This document shows, one piece after another, positions 32,205 through 34,846 of a DNA stretch of 34,846 nt. This DNA is from JANYCG01 sp031392945 (GTDB lineage: Bacteria > Pseudomonadota > Gammaproteobacteria > Burkholderiales > Burkholderiaceae_C), in NCBI GenBank assembly GCA_031392945.1, contig JANMVT010000098.1, positions 1 through 34,846 on the forward strand, given 5' to 3'. Numbering within the stretch: the stretch's first letter is position 1; each line of letters begins with the position of its first letter. A program made the translations under genes and the position numbers. The notes beneath the pieces were generated by a model. That model saw nothing but the letters and a program-made list of their open reading frames with translations. It made no database searches and was not told the origin of the DNA.

Positions 32205-33920
32205 ATGACTTTCGCCCCGCAACAGCCGCTTTTCCTCACCGCAGCCCTGTACAAATTCGCTGCGCTGCCCGACTTTGCCGGGCTGCAAGCCCCGCTGCAC
32301 GCGGTCTGCGAAGCGAACCAGGTCAAAGGCACGGTCTTGCTGGCGTCAGAAGGCATCAATGGCACGATTGCCGGGCCAGAGGCCGGCGTGCGCGCCGTGC
32401 TGGCCCATTTGCGCGCCGACACGCGTTTTGCCGACCTGCGGCACAAAGAGGCCTGGGCTGGACAAGCCCCGTTTTTGCGCCTGAAAATCCGCCTGAAAAA
32501 AGAGATCGTCACACTGGGCGTGCCGGGCGTCAGCCCAACCGTGATGGCCGGCCAATACGTCAAGCCGCAGGAATGGAACGCCCTGATAAGCGACCCCGAC
32601 GTGGTGTTGATCGACACGCGCAACGACTACGAGGTGGACATCGGCAGCTTCAAGGGCGCCATCGACCCGCGCACCAGGACTTTCGCCGATCTGCCGGCCT
32701 GGGTGGCAGAGCAGAGCCTGGCAGGCGGCGTTTTGGCGCCCCGGGACGGCACATCCACTTCCGCCAGCGGCAAAAAACCCAAGGTCGCCATGTTTTGCAC
32801 CGGCGGCATCCGCTGCGAAAAATCCACCGCGCTTTTGCGAATGCACGGCTTTGACGAGGTTTACCACCTCGAAGGCGGCATCCTCAATTACCTGGAAACC
32901 GTGCCGGGCGAGGCCAGCCTGTGGGCCGGTGAATGTTTTGTGTTTGACGAGCGTGTGTCGGTCGGCCACGGCCTGGCGCCCGGGCCTTACGGCTTGTGCC
33001 GTTCCTGCCGCCACCCGGTGGGCGACGCCGAACGCGCATCGCCAAAATACCTTAAAGGCGTGAGTTGCCCCCACTGTTTCGATGTGAAAACCGAGGCCCA
33101 AAAACAGGGCTTTGCCGAGCGCCAGCGCCAGGTGGAATTGGCGCGCCAACGCGGCCAGGCCCATGTGGGCGCGAAGATGCCCGACAAGATCAAGCCTGGG
33201 CCCGAGCCGAAATCCAAGCCCCAGCCCAAACCCAAGCTGTTACCAGACCCGGTCAAACATCTTCTGGATTTGCTGGCCGCCACCCCGCGGGGGCGCGTCT
33301 TCATTGCCCTGGCTGGCCTGCCGGGTTCGGGCAAAAGCACGGTAGCCGCTCAACTGGCCGATGCCGTCAATGCAGAGGCCGGGCCAGGCGCCATGGTCGC
33401 CCTGGGCATGGACGGCTTTCACCTGACCCGGGCACAGTTGGCGCAATTCCCCGACCCAGAGGCTGCCTTTGAGCGGCGTGGCGCGCCCTGGACTTTTGAC
33501 TCGCTTGCGCTGGCGGAGCGGCTGCGGGACTTGGGGGCCTCAGCGTCCCTGCGGCGTGGCGCGCCCGCCCAGCCTGCCGCACCGCTCCCAAGTGTCCCGT
33601 GGCCGGGTTTTGACCACGGCGTGGGCGACCCTCAAGCCGACGCCGTGCAAGTGCCGCCCCAAACCCGCCTGGTGCTGGTTGAAGGCCTGTACCTGCTGCA
33701 TTCCGGCCATGGCTGGGCGGTGTCCGACCTGTTTGACGAGCTTTGGTTTCTGGACGTGCCCATGGATGTCGCTACAGACCGCTTGCTGCGCCGCCACATG
33801 GCCGCCAACCGGCAGAGCCGCGAAGTCGCCTTGCAGCGCCTGGCGCGCAATGACAGCCTCAACGGCGGCATTGTGCAAGCCAGCCGCGCCAGGGCGCAGT
33901 GGCTGTTGGCCAGCTTGTAG
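32205..33920 (+). CDS. trhO: Fusion of TrhO tRNA U34 hydroxylase (rhodanese type) with a YggC-like P-loop kinase
   Basis: A single 571-residue frame with two enzymes. Residues 1-325 are TrhO (YceA/UPF0176), which hydroxylates uridine 34 of certain tRNAs using O2. LASEGINGTIAG (46-57) is in the N-terminal domain, active-site C198 lies in CTGGIRCEKS, and CRSC (265-268) and CPHC (288-291) form the C-terminal cysteine pairs. A Lys/Pro linker (about 325-350) leads to a kinase of the nucleoside/nucleotide (YggC, uridine-kinase-like) family with Walker A GLPGSGKST at 371-379, a MDGFHLTR motif and a VLVEGLYLL strand. ATG 32205 was preferred to the TTG at 32196. I recall these as separate proteins elsewhere. 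Confidence 0.9.
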   Translation: MTFAPQQPLFLTAALYKFAALPDFAGLQAPLHAVCEANQVKGTVLLASEGINGTIAGPEAGVRAVLAHLRADTRFADLRHKEAWAGQAPFLRLKIRLKKEIVTLGVPGVSPTVMAGQYVKPQEWNALISDPDVVLIDTRNDYEVDIGSFKGAIDPRTRTFADLPAWVAEQSLAGGVLAPRDGTSTSASGKKPKVAMFCTGGIRCEKSTALLRMHGFDEVYHLEGGILNYLETVPGEASLWAGECFVFDERVSVGHGLAPGPYGLCRSCRHPVGDAERASPKYLKGVSCPHCFDVKTEAQKQGFAERQRQVELARQRGQAHVGAKMPDKIKPGPEPKSKPQPKPKLLPDPVKHLLDLLAATPRGRVFIALAGLPGSGKSTVAAQLADAVNAEAGPGAMVALGMDGFHLTRAQLAQFPDPEAAFERRGAPWTFDSLALAERLRDLGASASLRRGAPAQPAAPLPSVPWPGFDHGVGDPQADAVQVPPQTRLVLVEGLYLLHSGHGWAVSDLFDELWFLDVPMDVATDRLLRRHMAANRQSREVALQRLARNDSLNGGIVQASRARAQWLLASL

Positions 33921-33938
33921 GACAGCTACTACCAACTG

Positions 33939-33982
33939 TTGCGGCAAGTTCCGCTTTCGCGCGTGCAGGGACTTGCCGACAA
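33939..33982. other. Hairpin between the fusion gene and the transglutaminase-like gene
   Basis: TTGCGGCAAGT (33939-33949) can pair with ACTTGCCGACAA (33971-33982) with one bulged base. It begins 18 bp after the fusion-gene stop. No T run follows, so termination is uncertain. Nothing else is evident in the 168-bp gap. Confidence 0.4.
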
Positions 33983-34088
33983 TGCTTCCAGGCATGTCTG
34001 CCCAAGCCATCCGGCCAAACGACACCGCCAACCGGCCTGCGGCAAATCCAGCAAGCACCGGACAATCAACCAGCAAAGCGAGCACCAC

Positions 34089-34846
34089 GTGGTACGCCTT
34101 CAATTCTCCATCGAACTCAACTACGACATTGCCCCGCCGGGCTGCGATTTCATCTTCAGCATCCATGCCGCGCAAACCCAGGCGCAGACGGTGGTCAGCG
34201 AGGCTTTGCGCATCAGCCAGGCGCTGACGCAAAACCTGTACACCGACGCCGTCACGCACACGCGTTATCTGCGCCTGCACGCGATGGCGGGCAGCTTGAA
34301 CCTGCGTTATGACGCTACGGTCGATCTGGACCATTTCACCGCCTTGCCCGGGCAGATCGGCGAGGTGTCCATCGCCAACTTGCCGGGTTCCGTGCTGCCC
34401 TACATCTACCCCAGCCGTTATTGCCAGTCAGACCGCCTGCACCGCCTGGCGGTCAAGGAGTTTGGCCATTTGCCGCAGGGCTACAGCCGGGTGCTGGCGA
34501 TCCGCGACTGGGTGCAAAACCGGGTGAGCTTCAAGTCGAATTCATCCAATGGCACCACCACGGCCGTGGACACGCTGGTTGAAGAAATCGGCGTCTGCCG
34601 CGACTTCGCGCACCTGATGATCGCGCTGTGCCGCGCCGTCAACATCCCGGCGCGTTTTGCCACCGGCATTGATTTCGGCGCCGACCCGATCCTCGGGCCG
34701 ACTGACTTCCATGCCTACGTCGAGGTCTACCTGGGCGACCGCTGGTACATTTTTGACGCCTCGGGTGTCGCCATTCCCATGGGCTTTGTGCGTTTTGGCA
34801 CCGGGCGCGACGCGGCGGATGCCGCCTTTGCCACCATCTTCGGCGG
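34089..34846 (+). CDS. Transglutaminase-like cysteine peptidase-fold protein, cut by the window end
   Basis: At least 252 residues are present with no stop before the window ends. The catalytic triad of the transglutaminase-like superfamily is visible: Cys in IGVCRDFAHLM, His in DFHAYVEVYLGDRWY and Asp in IFDASG. The N-terminal part (LNYDIAPPGCDFIFSIHAA, then YPSRYCQSDRL) matches bacterial homologues with a beta-rich leading domain, usually annotated as transglutaminase family proteins and probably acting as proteases or amidases. The start is placed at GTG 34089 because the conserved domain begins a few residues later; the frame is open further upstream but has no ATG. It was identified by direct translation. 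Confidence 0.88.
   Translation, partial: MVRLQFSIELNYDIAPPGCDFIFSIHAAQTQAQTVVSEALRISQALTQNLYTDAVTHTRYLRLHAMAGSLNLRYDATVDLDHFTALPGQIGEVSIANLPGSVLPYIYPSRYCQSDRLHRLAVKEFGHLPQGYSRVLAIRDWVQNRVSFKSNSSNGTTTAVDTLVEEIGVCRDFAHLMIALCRAVNIPARFATGIDFGADPILGPTDFHAYVEVYLGDRWYIFDASGVAIPMGFVRFGTGRDAADAAFATIFG

Overview
The window looks like a chromosomal segment of a high-GC betaproteobacterium of the family Comamonadaceae (Rhodoferax/Polaromonas/Acidovorax type). This rests on the protein sequences, the msrB gene ending just before a YciB-like start, and short repeats of a kind I associate with this family. It is inference from recognition; no search was run.

Left part (1-5049), mostly on the minus strand. 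It holds the first codons of a probable yciB, then msrB. Next is an accessory patch: a 102-residue orphan gene between two large inverted palindromic repeats, and a vapBC-type toxin-antitoxin pair with a readable promoter overlapping a palindromic operator. After that come a membrane diguanylate cyclase and selO.

Centre (5179-22018), all on the plus strand: a long acyl-CoA catabolism block. In order it has an acyl-CoA ligase, a complete LivKHMGF-type ABC importer, a hydratase/3-hydroxyacyl-CoA dehydrogenase, a thiolase and a large acyl-CoA dehydrogenase. These are followed by a 74-residue membrane protein, an SDR, a hotdog thioesterase, a CurA-like NADPH oxidoreductase, a GST-family protein and a second SDR. 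Together they could import a carboxylic acid, activate it to its CoA ester and carry out beta-oxidation. The true substrate cannot be read from the sequence.

Right part (22029-34846). On the minus strand are a 7TM-PAS-GGDEF-EAL c-di-GMP protein, a FeeM/LuxI-like acyltransferase candidate and a secreted DUF1223 protein. On the plus strand are tex, an HDOD protein, a patatin-like hydrolase, a fusion of a TrhO tRNA hydroxylase with a P-loop kinase, and a transglutaminase-like protein cut by the window end.

The most unusual signal is a dispersed short repeat, core GCTAY-N8/9-TAGC-like. It occurs eight times and lies inside seven unrelated protein genes, always in sense orientation and without breaking the frame. 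Six copies share one reading frame and the seventh (selO) uses another. Two copies form part of signal peptides. A longer 43-bp form is shared by selO and the patatin-like gene but read in different frames. The TrhO-kinase fusion, the palindrome-flanked orphan gene and the LivF Walker A Lys-to-Arg change are the other main points of interest.
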